DNA of 64,000 bases from Nisaea nitritireducens (GCF_014904795.1 NZ_JACZFS010000017.1:124001-188000), one strand, 5' to 3'; positions 1 to 9,050 are shown, numbered from the stretch's first letter. Notes: generated from the letters alone by a model not told the origin. Program-made: numbers and translations.

Positions 1-921
1 GTTCTGGTGACGATCTCCTCCACCCATGGGGTGGAAGGTTTCTGCGGCTCGGGCGCACAGATCGACTGGTTCCTGTCCGGCGCACGGCAGGGTCTCGACG
101 CGGATATGGCCGCACTGCATATCCATGCGCTCAACCCGCACGGCTTCGCCTGGCTGCGACGGGTCACCGAAGAAGGTTGCGACCTGAACCGGAACTATAT
201 CGACTTCACGAAGCCCATTCCGGAAAACCCGGGCCATGACGAATTGGTCGATGCCCTCGTCCCGCCGTCCCTCGACGACGAGACCATGGCGAAGGCAAAA
301 GAAAAGATCGCCAAATACCGGGCCGAACATGGCGAAAGCGCCTTCCAGACGGCCCGCAAGGCCGGCCAATACAAACATGCGCATAGCATGTTCTTCGGCG
401 GCTTCGGACCCTCATGGGCGCGGCAAACGCTGGAAAAGATCATCCGTGACTTCAAGCTTGCGGACCGCTCTCTGGTCAGCGTCATCGATTATCACACGGG
501 CCTCGGCCCCTATGGCTATGGCGAGCCGATTTGCGCGCACTTGCCCGGCAGTGCGGGCATGAAGCGGGTTGTCGAAATGTACGGAGATTCCGTCGGCGTG
601 CCGGAACTGGGCACTTCGTCCTCGATTCCGCTACACGGCACATCCCGGGAAATGTGGAATGCCGAACTTGGCGACAATTATACCTATGTCGCCCTTGAAT
701 ACGGCACCTTCCCGACGGACCGGGGGCTGCTTGTGCTGCGCGAGGACCATTGGCTGCACAATCAGGGCGAGGTTGACTGGTCGGCACCGGAGACCAAGCG
801 CATCAAGCAGCAGATCCGTGACCACTACTCCCCGGACAAGGCCGACTGGAAGGAAATGGTACTGTGGCGTTCCCGCCAGATCATCCGGCAGACCCTGGAA
901 GGCATGGCCAAGTTTGGGTAA
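1..921 (+). CDS. DUF2817 family protein (M14-peptidase-like), 5' end missing
   Basis: The reading frame is open from the first base, so the start lies left of the window; 306 residues are visible and DUF2817 proteins are usually about 350-370. The segment SSTHGVEGFCGSGAQ near the visible N-terminus is the hallmark block of DUF2817, a family related to zinc carboxypeptidases (M14). Downstream are an asparagine/aspartate-rich block (CDLNRNYIDF) and DYHTGLGPYGYGE, which carries the second conserved His, followed by EYGTFP with the likely catalytic Glu. The family fold suggests a metal-dependent hydrolase of amide or peptide bonds. The true substrate is unknown. It is followed by a convergent OmpA-type gene. 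The family call is firm; the activity is inference. Confidence 0.85.
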   Translation, partial: VLVTISSTHGVEGFCGSGAQIDWFLSGARQGLDADMAALHIHALNPHGFAWLRRVTEEGCDLNRNYIDFTKPIPENPGHDELVDALVPPSLDDETMAKAKEKIAKYRAEHGESAFQTARKAGQYKHAHSMFFGGFGPSWARQTLEKIIRDFKLADRSLVSVIDYHTGLGPYGYGEPICAHLPGSAGMKRVVEMYGDSVGVPELGTSSSIPLHGTSREMWNAELGDNYTYVALEYGTFPTDRGLLVLREDHWLHNQGEVDWSAPETKRIKQQIRDHYSPDKADWKEMVLWRSRQIIRQTLEGMAKFG

Positions 922-960
922 CGGGCCGAACCCGGAATAAAACGGCAAAGACCCGGGACA

Positions 961-991
961 AAAAATAAGGCCGCCCGAGGGCGGCCTTATT
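961..991 (-). terminator. Intrinsic terminator of the OmpA-type gene
   Basis: A perfect 13-bp inverted repeat (964-976 with 979-991, arms rich in GGCCGCCC) lies 20 bp past the stop codon of the minus-strand OmpA-like gene. Read on the minus strand it is followed by six T residues. It may also stop plus-strand transcripts, where the T-run is poorer. Confidence 0.85.
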
Positions 992-1010
992 CGAATTCGT
1001 TGCTCGCTTC

Positions 1011-1907
1011 TTAGCGAATGATTTCGATCTTCACGCGGCGGTTTTCAGCTTCGCGAACACCGTCCTCGGTCTTCTTCTTGTTGTTCTTCTCACCGTAGAC
1101 CTTGATCTCAGTGGACCCGGCGATCTTCATGCGCGACCGGATATCGAGCGCGCCCAGAACGGCCTTCGCGCGACGATCCGAGAGCTTCATGTTGTAGGCT
1201 TCCGAACCGGCACGGTCGGCGTAGCCGGAAAGGATGATGGTGCTCGCCTTCATCTCGTCGACTGCCAAACCGGCTTCAGCGATGATCTGGCTGGCCTTGC
1301 CCGTGATCTGGTCCGAATCAAAGTCGAAATTGACCGTGTAGGTCGCGGCCATACGCTGCGGAGCTTTCGGAGCCGGAGCGGGAGCCGGAGCCGGAGCGGC
1401 GGAAGCCTTCGGAGCGAGAGCGGAACGCACGGCATTCATCGACGCCATGTAATCTGCACGGCATTTGGCGATATCGTCAGGCTGGAAGTTTTCTTCCTGC
1501 TCCTGCATCCAGCAGTCGAATGCAGCCTGTGCCTGGGCGGCGTTGACCGAGGCTTTCTCAGTCGCCGTGGCGGCCAGCGCTTCGACCAGCTCACGACGGG
1601 CCGTTGCCATCTCGCCCTGGTTTGCGGCCGGAAGCTTACGTGCGCTCATTTCTTCCGGAGCGGTCGGGTTGTTGCTGGCGGCGGACATCGCCCGCCGCGC
1701 GAACGCGTCGGAATCAGCGTAATCGCCCTCAAGGAATTCAAGCTCGGAGAGAGCCATATATTCTTTGTACAGCGATGTACTGAAATTACTTCCCTCTGGT
1801 TGAACCATACGTGCCTTGTCGAGCTGCATACCGGCACAGCCGGATAGAAGTACCGCGCCAAAAATGGCTGCGGACTTTTTCAAAATTGGGTGCTGAAAGC
1901 TTTTCAT
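1011..1907 (-). CDS. OmpA-family outer-membrane lipoprotein
   Basis: The start at 1907 is preferred over an upstream one because GGGAG lies just ahead of it and it begins a clear lipoprotein signal: MKSFQHP, a hydrophobic stretch, then lipobox LLSGC. The middle third is helical and Ala-rich, followed by an Ala-Pro linker (about residues 180-195) that would span the periplasm. The C-terminal OmpA/MotB domain starts near residue 200 with YTVNFDFDSDQIT and contains SGYADRAGSEAYNMKLSDRRA and ENRRVKIEI, the peptidoglycan-binding motifs. The role is anchoring the outer membrane to peptidoglycan, as in Pal-like proteins. The extra helical N-terminal domain separates it from canonical Pal. A strong terminator follows. 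Confidence 0.88.
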   Translation of the reverse strand: MKSFQHPILKKSAAIFGAVLLSGCAGMQLDKARMVQPEGSNFSTSLYKEYMALSELEFLEGDYADSDAFARRAMSAASNNPTAPEEMSARKLPAANQGEMATARRELVEALAATATEKASVNAAQAQAAFDCWMQEQEENFQPDDIAKCRADYMASMNAVRSALAPKASAAPAPAPAPAPKAPQRMAATYTVNFDFDSDQITGKASQIIAEAGLAVDEMKASTIILSGYADRAGSEAYNMKLSDRRAKAVLGALDIRSRMKIAGSTEIKVYGEKNNKKKTEDGVREAENRRVKIEIIR

Positions 1908-2064
1908 GCTTCTCCCTTTCATACTGGAATCTCGTAGGTGCCGGTGAGTCCCCACAGAACTCTTACTCTGTGGCGCGTCGCAAGCAATGGTTTTCTCACT
2001 ATAACAGCCTGTAAGCCGAATTTGTCAGAAAGCCGTAATATGATTAAATCTCTCTTAACGAGAT

Positions 2065-3315
2065 TTAGAAACGGTCGGCACTGAAGGGCATCAGGTCAAC
2101 TGTAGGCTCCCGACCAGAAACCAGATCGGCCAGAATATTACCGGTACGTGCCGCCAGGGTGAGCCCGATATGCCCATGCCCGAAACCCAATGATACGTTA
2201 TCAATTCCCGGCGCCAGACCTATCAAAGGCTTACTATCCGGGGTCGAGGGGCGATGCCCCATCCATTCACGGGTGATGTTTCCAGATAGCCCGGGCAGCG
2301 CTTTCTGGGCCAGCGGCAGTATCCGCCTGATCCGCCTGAAGTCTGGCGGCGCATCGACACCGGCGAACTCGACACCGCTGGTCAGACGGATTCCGTCCTG
2401 CATCGGCGCCAGTACAAAACTGTGATCCCCGATCACCACCGGACGGCTGAGTTTCGGGCCGTCTTCCGAAGCGATATTGAGGTGATACCCGCGTTCCGTG
2501 TCCAGCGGCACCCTGAATCCGAGCATTTCGCAGATCCGGCCGGACCATGCACCGGCGCAGACAACGACGTTGTCCGCTTCATGCATGCTGAGATCCGTCA
2601 CCACCTTGCGTACCCTGTCGCCATCGAATTCGAATCGCGTCACTTTTTCAGCCAGGAAGCGGCCGCCAAGCCCGGCAAAAGCCTTGGCATACGCTTCCGT
2701 AAGCTTGAGCGGACTGGTGACGAAATGGTTGTCGGGCTGGAAGGCGCCATGGGTGAACCGTGGCGAAAGGGCGGGCTCCAGCTGGCGGAGTTCATCCTGA
2801 TTCAGGATCTGCACATTGGCGCCCAGCCGCTCGATGGTCTGCCGCTCCTCAAGCGTGCCCGCGAAAGACTTCTCGCCGGTATAGACCTTGAGCCAGCCGA
2901 GCGGCTTGACGATACCCTCGATCCGGTGCGCCTTCATCAGCGACAGATGCGCCTCGGCAGCGGACGGAACGATACTCGTCAGCTCGCGGGAGATCTGTTC
3001 CACCCGGGACGGCCGGCTCGCCGCGAAGAAACGCACGAGCCAGGGCATCATTCGCGGCAGGTAGGACCAGCGAATGGAAACAGCGGAGGCCGGGTCCATC
3101 AGCATTTTCGGCACTTGCTTCAGATTACCGGGAGACCCTGTCGGATACATCGCGCCGATGGCGATCGATCCGGCATTGCCGAACGATGTCGCGGTTCCGG
3201 GAGCCTTGGGGTCGAGCACCGTCACCCGGTGCCCTTCCATCTGCAGGCAGAGCGCGGTGGCGACGCCGACAACCCCGGCGCCGACAACGATCACGGATTT
3301 CCCGGAACCGGTCAT
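2065..3315 (-). CDS. FAD-dependent D-amino-acid dehydrogenase-like oxidoreductase (DadA family)
   Basis: The 416-residue protein matches the usual length of the DadA/glycine oxidase group. The N-terminal SVIVVGAGVVGVATALCL is the FAD-binding GxGxxG Rossmann motif with a hydrophobic strand before it. NVVVCAGAWSGRI and, near the C-terminus, WMGHRPSTPDSKPLIG and GHGHIGLTLA are the conserved FAD-contacting blocks of DAO-fold enzymes. Oxidative deamination of a D-amino acid or a related imino acid with electron transfer to the respiratory chain is the family role; the substrate cannot be read from sequence. It starts 8 bp after the stop of the carnitine-dehydrogenase-like gene, so the two are probably cotranscribed. 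Confidence 0.85.
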   Translation of the reverse strand: MTGSGKSVIVVGAGVVGVATALCLQMEGHRVTVLDPKAPGTATSFGNAGSIAIGAMYPTGSPGNLKQVPKMLMDPASAVSIRWSYLPRMMPWLVRFFAASRPSRVEQISRELTSIVPSAAEAHLSLMKAHRIEGIVKPLGWLKVYTGEKSFAGTLEERQTIERLGANVQILNQDELRQLEPALSPRFTHGAFQPDNHFVTSPLKLTEAYAKAFAGLGGRFLAEKVTRFEFDGDRVRKVVTDLSMHEADNVVVCAGAWSGRICEMLGFRVPLDTERGYHLNIASEDGPKLSRPVVIGDHSFVLAPMQDGIRLTSGVEFAGVDAPPDFRRIRRILPLAQKALPGLSGNITREWMGHRPSTPDSKPLIGLAPGIDNVSLGFGHGHIGLTLAARTGNILADLVSGREPTVDLMPFSADRF

Positions 3316-3323
3316 TTCAGGAT

Positions 3324-4274
3324 CTACCCTTTCGCCTGCAGCATCTTGAGCAAGGCGATCAGCTTGTCGTCCCGCTCCGCCTCAAGCTGGTCGATGGACC
3401 GGCCGGCCGCTTCCGCGTCCACGCCCTCGATCAGTTTCGCCCGGAGGTCTGCATCCAGTTTCGGCGTCTCCTGCATGGTCTCCCACCAGGCTTCCATGGC
3501 CGGGCCGATGTGGTCGTAGAAATGGCCCATGCCGCCCTTGCCGCCAGCGAGCCCGAAGATCATGTGCGGGCCCATCAGGGCGAGCCGCAGCCCCGGCCCC
3601 TGAGACATTGCGGCGTCGATATCCTCGATGGAGGCGACATCCTCTTTCACCGCCATCACAGCCTCACGCCAGAGCGCGGCCTGCAGCCGGTTCGCAAGAT
3701 GGCCCTTCAGCTCCTTCTTCAGGCGGATCGGATGCTTGCCGACATGCCGGTAGAAATCCATCGCCCAGTCCGCCGCCGCCGGATCGGAATCTTTCCCGGC
3801 GACCACCTCGACCAGCGGGATCAGGTGCGGCGGGTTGAACGGATGGCCGACGACGAACTGGCTCGCATTCTTCAGGCCCTGCTGCAGATCGCTCATCACC
3901 AGCCCGGATGTGCTGGAGGCGAAGATCGTCCGAGGCTCGATCACCGCATCGACGCGAGCATAAAGCTCCTGCTTGATATCGAGCCGTTCCGGCGCGCTTT
4001 CCTGAATGAAATCGCAGCCCACGACGGCCTCTTCCGGTGTAGCGACGAACCTGAGCCGCGCCACCGCGGCACCGGCGGAAAGTCCGAGTTCGGTCAGTTG
4101 CGGCCACGCATTGTCGATGAAAGCCCGCATCTTGGCTTCCGCATCCGGACCCGGGTCCCAGGCCACGACGTCATAGCCTTTGGAGAGAAAGAAAGCGGAC
4201 CAGCTCGCACCGATCGTACCGCCACCGAGAATGCCAATTTTGCGGACTGCGTCGACCGCCGGATACTGAGCCAC
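3324..4274 (-). CDS. L-carnitine dehydrogenase-like 3-hydroxyacyl-CoA dehydrogenase family protein
   Basis: I chose the GTG at 4274 because GGGAGG lies six bases upstream; a longer frame to 4319 lacks a ribosome site. The protein (316 aa) opens with an NAD-binding motif (KIGILGGGTIGASW) followed by VVAWDPGPDAE, where the acidic residue fixes NAD over NADP. DFIQESAPERLDIKQEL, ASSTSGL and VVGHPFNPPHLIPLVEVV are the conserved blocks of the 3-hydroxyacyl-CoA dehydrogenase fold and match characterised carnitine 3-dehydrogenases unusually well. The expected reaction is oxidation of L-carnitine (or a similar 3-hydroxy acid) to the 3-keto compound. A thioesterase partner common in carnitine operons is absent here; the neighbour is an FAD amino-acid oxidoreductase. 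Confidence 0.75.
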   Translation of the reverse strand: MAQYPAVDAVRKIGILGGGTIGASWSAFFLSKGYDVVAWDPGPDAEAKMRAFIDNAWPQLTELGLSAGAAVARLRFVATPEEAVVGCDFIQESAPERLDIKQELYARVDAVIEPRTIFASSTSGLVMSDLQQGLKNASQFVVGHPFNPPHLIPLVEVVAGKDSDPAAADWAMDFYRHVGKHPIRLKKELKGHLANRLQAALWREAVMAVKEDVASIEDIDAAMSQGPGLRLALMGPHMIFGLAGGKGGMGHFYDHIGPAMEAWWETMQETPKLDADLRAKLIEGVDAEAAGRSIDQLEAERDDKLIALLKMLQAKG

Positions 4275-4343
4275 TTTGGGCCTCCCTGTTTTTTTTATGT
4301 TCTTGCGGTAACTAAACACCAGGGAGACGCGCTGGAAAAGAGA

Positions 4344-5564
4344 TCAGTCGGAAGGGCTTTCGTTGCGGCAGAGCACGCCGAAGGCAAGCACGGTGAAGCC
4401 GATGATGCCGAGCCATGTTTCCTGCCACAGCCCGTAGGAGACGGCGGCGATCACCAGCCCGCAGCACAGCGCCGATATGGCGGCGGCCCGGGCCGGGCGC
4501 GGCAACGGGTCCGAGGCCACGACCAGACGCCAGAGCAACACCAGCGCCGCCAGAATTCCACCAAGGCCAAGCTCAAGCCAGATCTGGATCGCCGCGTTAT
4601 GCGGATGGATCGTGCCGTGCTTGAAGAAGCTGTATGTCGCCCTCACCGCCTCCGGCACCTCAAGGCTGCGCATCGCCCCAAGGCCGAGACCGATAAACGG
4701 TTGATCCAGCGCCACTGACGATGCGCTGTGCCAGATCTCCAGCCGGTCCGCGAAGGATGGGGGGAACACCGCGACATAGTCCGGAATCCAGACCAGAAGA
4801 TTACCGAGCAGCCATGGCGCCGCGATCATCAACAGCACGGCGAGCAGAAGCACAAGCCGGGAGGCCATGCGTCCGTTCAGCACCGCCAGCGGCAGCACCA
4901 GCACCCCGGCCACGGCCGCGAGCATTGCCGATGCGGATTCTCCAATGGAGGGGACAGCCAGTCCGACCAGAACAATTACCAGCGCCACCGCTCGACGACC
5001 GGCGAGACACAGCCCCGCCGCCGCAGGCCAGCTCAGCAGCACGAGCGCGGTGCTGCCCCGGTTGAAGCGGGACGGCGCCACGTCAACGTCCCAGCCCTTG
5101 CCGGAGAAGAACCGGTAAAGCGGCGCGTCGAAATTCAGCTCGATGGAGAAAATCACCGCGCCGAGAAGAATGCTGGCGGCCAGACACAGCACCAGCGGCC
5201 GTGTGGAGAGCCCGGCCCGGATTTCCGGCGCGGCCGTGACACACACCAACAACAGCCCAAGCAGGCCGAGCTTTTTCAGCATCCCGGCCAGATGCAGCCC
5301 CTGCCCGCCGAACCAGGCGCCGAGTAGCGACAAGGCAACAAGGGCGGCAAAGGCGATCAGGACCGGCTTTTCCGGCCATGCGATCCGCCGCTTTTCCAGC
5401 CAGACGGCGCCCAGCAGCAGGATAGCCAGCGCGATGAACAGCGTCGCCATCGCCTGCTTAGCCAGCACGCCGACCGGCACGAACAGCAGCAGCACGACTG
5501 CCAGCACCCAGAACCGGAACCGGACGAACCGGGGATCGGGCGTCATCGCGCCGGAAAGTGTCAT
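4344..5564 (-). CDS. O-antigen ligase family membrane protein (WaaL/Wzy-like)
   Basis: A 406-residue protein made almost entirely of hydrophobic segments (about 10-12 predicted membrane helices). A large periplasmic loop around residues 260-330 contains the family signature region: SFADRLEIWHSASSVAL, GLGLGAM and a following HPHNAAIQIWLELGLGG block. The His-rich HPHN motif with nearby Arg residues is typical of O-antigen ligases and polymerases of the Wzy_C superfamily. The protein would join a lipid-linked glycan to lipid A-core, or polymerise it, at the periplasmic face. It starts 7 bp after the DUF6165 gene and lies opposite a family-9 glycosyltransferase, supporting a role in surface polysaccharide. 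Confidence 0.85.
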   Translation of the reverse strand: MTLSGAMTPDPRFVRFRFWVLAVVLLLFVPVGVLAKQAMATLFIALAILLLGAVWLEKRRIAWPEKPVLIAFAALVALSLLGAWFGGQGLHLAGMLKKLGLLGLLLVCVTAAPEIRAGLSTRPLVLCLAASILLGAVIFSIELNFDAPLYRFFSGKGWDVDVAPSRFNRGSTALVLLSWPAAAGLCLAGRRAVALVIVLVGLAVPSIGESASAMLAAVAGVLVLPLAVLNGRMASRLVLLLAVLLMIAAPWLLGNLLVWIPDYVAVFPPSFADRLEIWHSASSVALDQPFIGLGLGAMRSLEVPEAVRATYSFFKHGTIHPHNAAIQIWLELGLGGILAALVLLWRLVVASDPLPRPARAAAISALCCGLVIAAVSYGLWQETWLGIIGFTVLAFGVLCRNESPSD

Positions 5565-5571
5565 ACCCGCC

Positions 5572-5988
5572 TCACGAGCCTTCCGTTTCCGGCGCGAGGT
5601 ATTCCTTGTAGGACTTTTCCTCGACCAGGGCGGAGCCGAGCAGGAGGTTGATCTCCTTCTTGATCGCCGCTCGCTGGTCGTTGACGCGGTAGACGCTGCG
5701 CGCCAGCTCGATGAATTTAGGCCCGAAATCGCCGCCCCGTTCGCAATCGCGGATATCGTCCTCGATTACCCAGAGCGTCTCGTTCACCGCTTTCAGGCGG
5801 GCATAGGCATCGGCCAGTTCCGGGCTGTCCGGAATCTTTTCGCCGCGCACCTGCTGCAACATTGTGTGTTCGCGTTCGACATTGGCACGTTTCGCCGCGT
5901 CCTCGATCCGCTCCAGTTTGATTTCCAGAATGGTGATCTTGTCCAGCATTTCGCCGGGCGCAACGGGAACCAGAATTGTATCGCTCAT
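5572..5988 (-). CDS. DUF6165 family protein
   Basis: The ATG at 5988 (MSDTILVPVAPGE) has GGAAAG upstream; the open frame extends to 6186 but that part is low-complexity and overlaps the divergent gene. The 138-residue protein is mainly helical, with MLDKITILEIKLERI at residues 14-28 and a heptad-like charged pattern throughout. The family is small, cytoplasmic and without known function; members recur beside glycosyltransferase and polysaccharide genes, as here, next to O-antigen ligase (7-bp gap) and a divergent family-9 glycosyltransferase. A structural or regulatory role in glycan assembly is inference from this context only. Confidence 0.8.
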   Translation of the reverse strand: MSDTILVPVAPGEMLDKITILEIKLERIEDAAKRANVEREHTMLQQVRGEKIPDSPELADAYARLKAVNETLWVIEDDIRDCERGGDFGPKFIELARSVYRVNDQRAAIKKEINLLLGSALVEEKSYKEYLAPETEGS

Positions 5989-6119
5989 AGGGGCTTTCCA
6001 GATATCTGCCGGGTGAATGCCGACCAAACAAAAATGGTCCGCTTGGCTACCATGTGTGGTTTTGGAAGCAAAGATTCGTAATAGTGCGCACCCACGACAA
6101 AATGAGCCGATCACGCGCA

Positions 6120-7160
6120 ATGACAGCCACACCCGCCGCTCCGCGAACGCCCGAGACGATCCTGATCTATTCCTGCGGGGAGACAATCGGCGATGGCCTT
6201 TTCAAGCTGCCCTTCCTGAAGGATCTGCGCGCACGCTTCCCGGACGCGCGGATCACCTGGCTGGCGGGGCTCGGCCCGTCCATGTATGCGGGCCCGCTCG
6301 CTCCCGTTGTCGCGCCGCTGCTCGACGAGGTGATCACCGAGGCCGGGATCGGCGACGACATGAACCATATCCTGCCCTGGGGGACGCGCCCGCTTGACGG
6401 CCGGCATTTCGATCTGGTGATCGACACCCAGATCACCCTGCGCCGCACCCTCTCCGTCCGCCGGATCAGGCACAACCGCTTCATCAGCGCCTGCGCGGGC
6501 TACTGGCTCTCCGACGCGCGCCCGACCGCCGCCCAGAAGCCGGGCCGACACCTCCTGAAAAACCTCACCCTGCTGCTCGACCTCGCCGCACCGGACCGTG
6601 TTGCCCAGGCCCATAAAGGCCATGTCGATGTGGTGGCGCCGGAATACAAAACGCTCGCGGCAAAGCTGCTGCCGGACGGCCCCGTCTATGTCGGCATCGC
6701 TCCCGGTGCGGGGGACAAAGTAAAGGTCTGGCCGGAAGCCAACTTCCTCGCCGTGGCAAAGGAACAGGTGGCAAAAGGCCGGACACCGGTCTTCTTCGCC
6801 GGGCCGGAAGAAGCCGCAAAAGTGCCGGAATGGCGCAAGGCGGTGCCGGAAGCCCTCTTCCCAGAATGGGACCGGACGGACGATCAGCCCCACCTGAAAG
6901 GCCCCGTCCTCGCCATGGCCCTCGCCGGCCGCCTGCACGCCGCCCTCGCCAACGACAGCGGCACCGGCCACATGATGGCCACAGGCGGCGCCCCGCTGGT
7001 CTCCCTCTTCAGCAAGCACAACCCGGCGAAATACGCCCCGAGCGCGGTGCGGCTGAAGATCGTCGATGCGAAGGATTATGGCGGAAAGGATCCGGAGCTG
7101 ATCCCGGTTGGCGATGTGGTGGAGGCGGTTGAAATACTATTCAGCCGTCGACCGAGATAG
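6120..7160 (+). CDS. Glycosyltransferase family 9 (ADP-heptose:LPS heptosyltransferase-like)
   Basis: The N-terminal block ILIYSCGETIGDGLFKLPFL is the GT9 opening in which a Gly-rich loop binds the acceptor side. The C-terminal half has YVGIAPGAGDKVKVWP (nucleotide-sugar site; heptosyltransferases have the same GxKxWP pattern) and ALANDSGTGHMMATGGAPLVSLF, the conserved GT9 block near the C-terminus. It would transfer heptose or another sugar to a lipid-A core or glycan at the cytoplasmic face. Start codons at 6054, 6102 and 6120 are all in frame and none has a strong ribosome site; 6120 is chosen because homology-like sequence begins shortly after it. It is divergent from DUF6165 and O-antigen ligase. 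Confidence 0.82.
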   Translation: MTATPAAPRTPETILIYSCGETIGDGLFKLPFLKDLRARFPDARITWLAGLGPSMYAGPLAPVVAPLLDEVITEAGIGDDMNHILPWGTRPLDGRHFDLVIDTQITLRRTLSVRRIRHNRFISACAGYWLSDARPTAAQKPGRHLLKNLTLLLDLAAPDRVAQAHKGHVDVVAPEYKTLAAKLLPDGPVYVGIAPGAGDKVKVWPEANFLAVAKEQVAKGRTPVFFAGPEEAAKVPEWRKAVPEALFPEWDRTDDQPHLKGPVLAMALAGRLHAALANDSGTGHMMATGGAPLVSLFSKHNPAKYAPSAVRLKIVDAKDYGGKDPELIPVGDVVEAVEILFSRRPR

Positions 7161-7178
7161 ATTGAGATTTGAGGTCCA

Positions 7179-7856
7179 CTATCTCAAAGGAAATTCTGAA
7201 CAATACGAAGCAATAACGAGACCATAAATCTCGACGCCAGGGTCACTTAGAGGCACAGGTTGCTGGTTTAAAGGATGATCCGATTCCGGCCAAAGCCAAG
7301 CCTCCCCATTATTCTCAAACCGCTTGATGGCTAATTCTATCTGACCGTTATGATTTGACGTCTTTGTAAGAACCAAGCTGTTTACCTGCAACTCCTCGTA
7401 CTGACCTTCTAGACGCACACACACCAAAAGGTCACCAGCCGAAAAACGCCGATTCATCTCGACGCCGCGAACACATACAGCAAATCGGCTCCGTGTCAGA
7501 TATTCGCTATTTATCGGTACCCTGATTTGGAAATTTTCCTCTTCGGGGGAGAAGAGAGTTTCCGGCGACTTCCAAATCCCGCCCGCAACGGCTCCAATTA
7601 CCGTCACACGTTCAACAGAAAACGTACCCCTCGCGAATGTTCCCTCTGAGGGCTCCTGGAATACGTCAGTGATTTCGCAGTTCATTACATCTGAAAAGCG
7701 CTTAGCCCATGAAAGCGTAAGCTGACGGTCGCCACGCTCAAGCTTGCTCACGGTAGATACAGCAACTTTTCCACCAAGCCTTGCAGCAACGTCACTTTGC
7801 GTCCAGCCGCGTGCTTTTCGGAGTTCTGCAATCCGGTTCTTTGGCAACAAGCCCAC
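7179..7856 (-). CDS. XRE-family regulator with a LexA/CI-like C-terminal domain
   Basis: Residues 8-60 form a clear Cro/CI helix-turn-helix (IAELRKARGWTQSDVAARLG, then STVSKLERGDRQ). Residues about 85-215 have the layout of an S24 peptidase-like domain: a cleavage-site-like VIGAVAGGIWKS, then FAVCVRGVEMNRRFSAGD, the place where active repressors carry GxSM. Here the serine position is Glu (GVEM), so self-cleavage looks lost. The start is GTG with no strong ribosome site. Lambdoid CI and LexA repress their own operons and prophage genes, but this gene stands alone, convergent to the glycosyltransferase, with no phage genes beside it. It is probably a chromosomal regulator or a stranded prophage repressor. 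Confidence 0.7.
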   Translation of the reverse strand: MGLLPKNRIAELRKARGWTQSDVAARLGGKVAVSTVSKLERGDRQLTLSWAKRFSDVMNCEITDVFQEPSEGTFARGTFSVERVTVIGAVAGGIWKSPETLFSPEEENFQIRVPINSEYLTRSRFAVCVRGVEMNRRFSAGDLLVCVRLEGQYEELQVNSLVLTKTSNHNGQIELAIKRFENNGEAWLWPESDHPLNQQPVPLSDPGVEIYGLVIASYCSEFPLR

Positions 7857-8083
7857 GATTTCGCCTACAAGATACGACTCTTAGAAACAAACAGACGATT
7901 TAACTTCATAACATGACCATGCAATTGGACCCCATGATAATAATGGACACAGTCGTAATCGCGTCTGGTCATGCTCCGTGTCTGTGTTGCAAGGACTGTT
8001 TTAGCAGCGCCTAAAGGCTATGAATGGAGCATGGAGAAATTAAGGGAATTAAGGGGACACGGTATTTAATTCGAAGATGCCCC

Positions 8084-8803
8084 TCAATATATCCCAGGAA
8101 ACAACCGATATCGCACGCGACCTGCATAGTCCCGATAGCCCGGCAATTCTTCCTGCAAGGTCTGGTCTTCGAGTTGTGTTCTGAATATCGAGATGATTGA
8201 GGCCACCGCCACGGGAATCAGTGTCCATACCGATCCCAGGGCGAGAACGATACCGAACAGTGCATAGATATTTCCAGTATAGCCCGGATGCCGGACAATT
8301 CGGTATGGACCAGTGTCACACACCGCATGCCCCCGGTCCGTCCGAATGACCACCACGCTGTAGAAAAAGCGGTTCTCGGCCAGCGCCCATGCAGCGAAAG
8401 CGTATCCGAGAGAGATTAAAACGAAGCCAATGACATTGAGCCATAACGGAAATTCCGGAGACCAAGTGTAGCGGTGATCGAGGCCTGCCACGATGACCAA
8501 GGGGTATCCGATGCTCACCGCCATCAGCGGCGCGAGCACTTTGTCCCAGGCTTTTGCGTTTTGCATAATCTCAGTATTTTGCCGGTCGGCCGTCAATCCG
8601 GGATGCCGCTGTTCCGCCCATATGCGTCCGCCTAAACCGGCGGCAACGATCAGAACAGAATAGAGCCACGCCTGCCACCATCCGAGGTCCCCGCCGCATA
8701 CAAATAAAATCAGCGGGATCAGGAGATACACCGCGACTAACCTGATCCAATGCAGAGGGGATACTGTTTGAGCTGCCCCTTCACTGCTCCTCTTCGCTGA
8801 CAT
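8084..8803 (-). CDS. Isoprenylcysteine carboxyl methyltransferase-family membrane protein
   Basis: The ATG at 8803 has GGGGAG seven bases upstream and is preferred over 8839. The roughly 239-residue protein has about five hydrophobic segments. The C-terminal third has the ICMT/PEMT motif: TGPYRIVRHPGYTGNIYALFG, then a charged ELPGYRDYAGRVRYRLFPG ending. RHPxY and the E...Y...R pattern bind S-adenosylmethionine in this family. Bacterial members methylate small molecules, lipids or isoprenoid-derived acids at the membrane; the substrate here is unknown. It stands alone between the XRE gene and a repeat-bounded VOC gene. Confidence 0.78.
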   Translation of the reverse strand: MSAKRSSEGAAQTVSPLHWIRLVAVYLLIPLILFVCGGDLGWWQAWLYSVLIVAAGLGGRIWAEQRHPGLTADRQNTEIMQNAKAWDKVLAPLMAVSIGYPLVIVAGLDHRYTWSPEFPLWLNVIGFVLISLGYAFAAWALAENRFFYSVVVIRTDRGHAVCDTGPYRIVRHPGYTGNIYALFGIVLALGSVWTLIPVAVASIISIFRTQLEDQTLQEELPGYRDYAGRVRYRLFPGIY

Positions 8804-8964
8804 ATCGCTCCCCAACCGCGCGTCCCGTTTAAGCTGCATCAGTTAAGGGTATCCCCACCTGAAGTGGGAACCGAAGCGGTTTCCGCCTTGATCCGTCGCG
8901 AAATGAAAGGCACCGGACGCGAAGAGAGTTCAGGGGACCTAACGCTCAACACCCCACCCAAAAA

Positions 8965-9050
8965 CGTCATCCCGGCCGGAGAGCCGGGATCCATCTGTTC
9001 ATAGGGCGGAGCGGCGGAACTATGGATCCCGGATCGGGTCCGGGATGACG
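8965..9050. repeat. Palindromic intergenic repeat (copy 1)
   Basis: The element begins CGTCATCCCGG and ends CCGGGATGACG, an 11-bp perfect terminal inverted repeat, with inner complementary segments around GGATCCAT/ATGGATCC. It would fold as a long cruciform. Elements of this type are dispersed in many alphaproteobacterial genomes. A second, diverged copy lies on the other side of the VOC gene. Confidence 0.75.
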
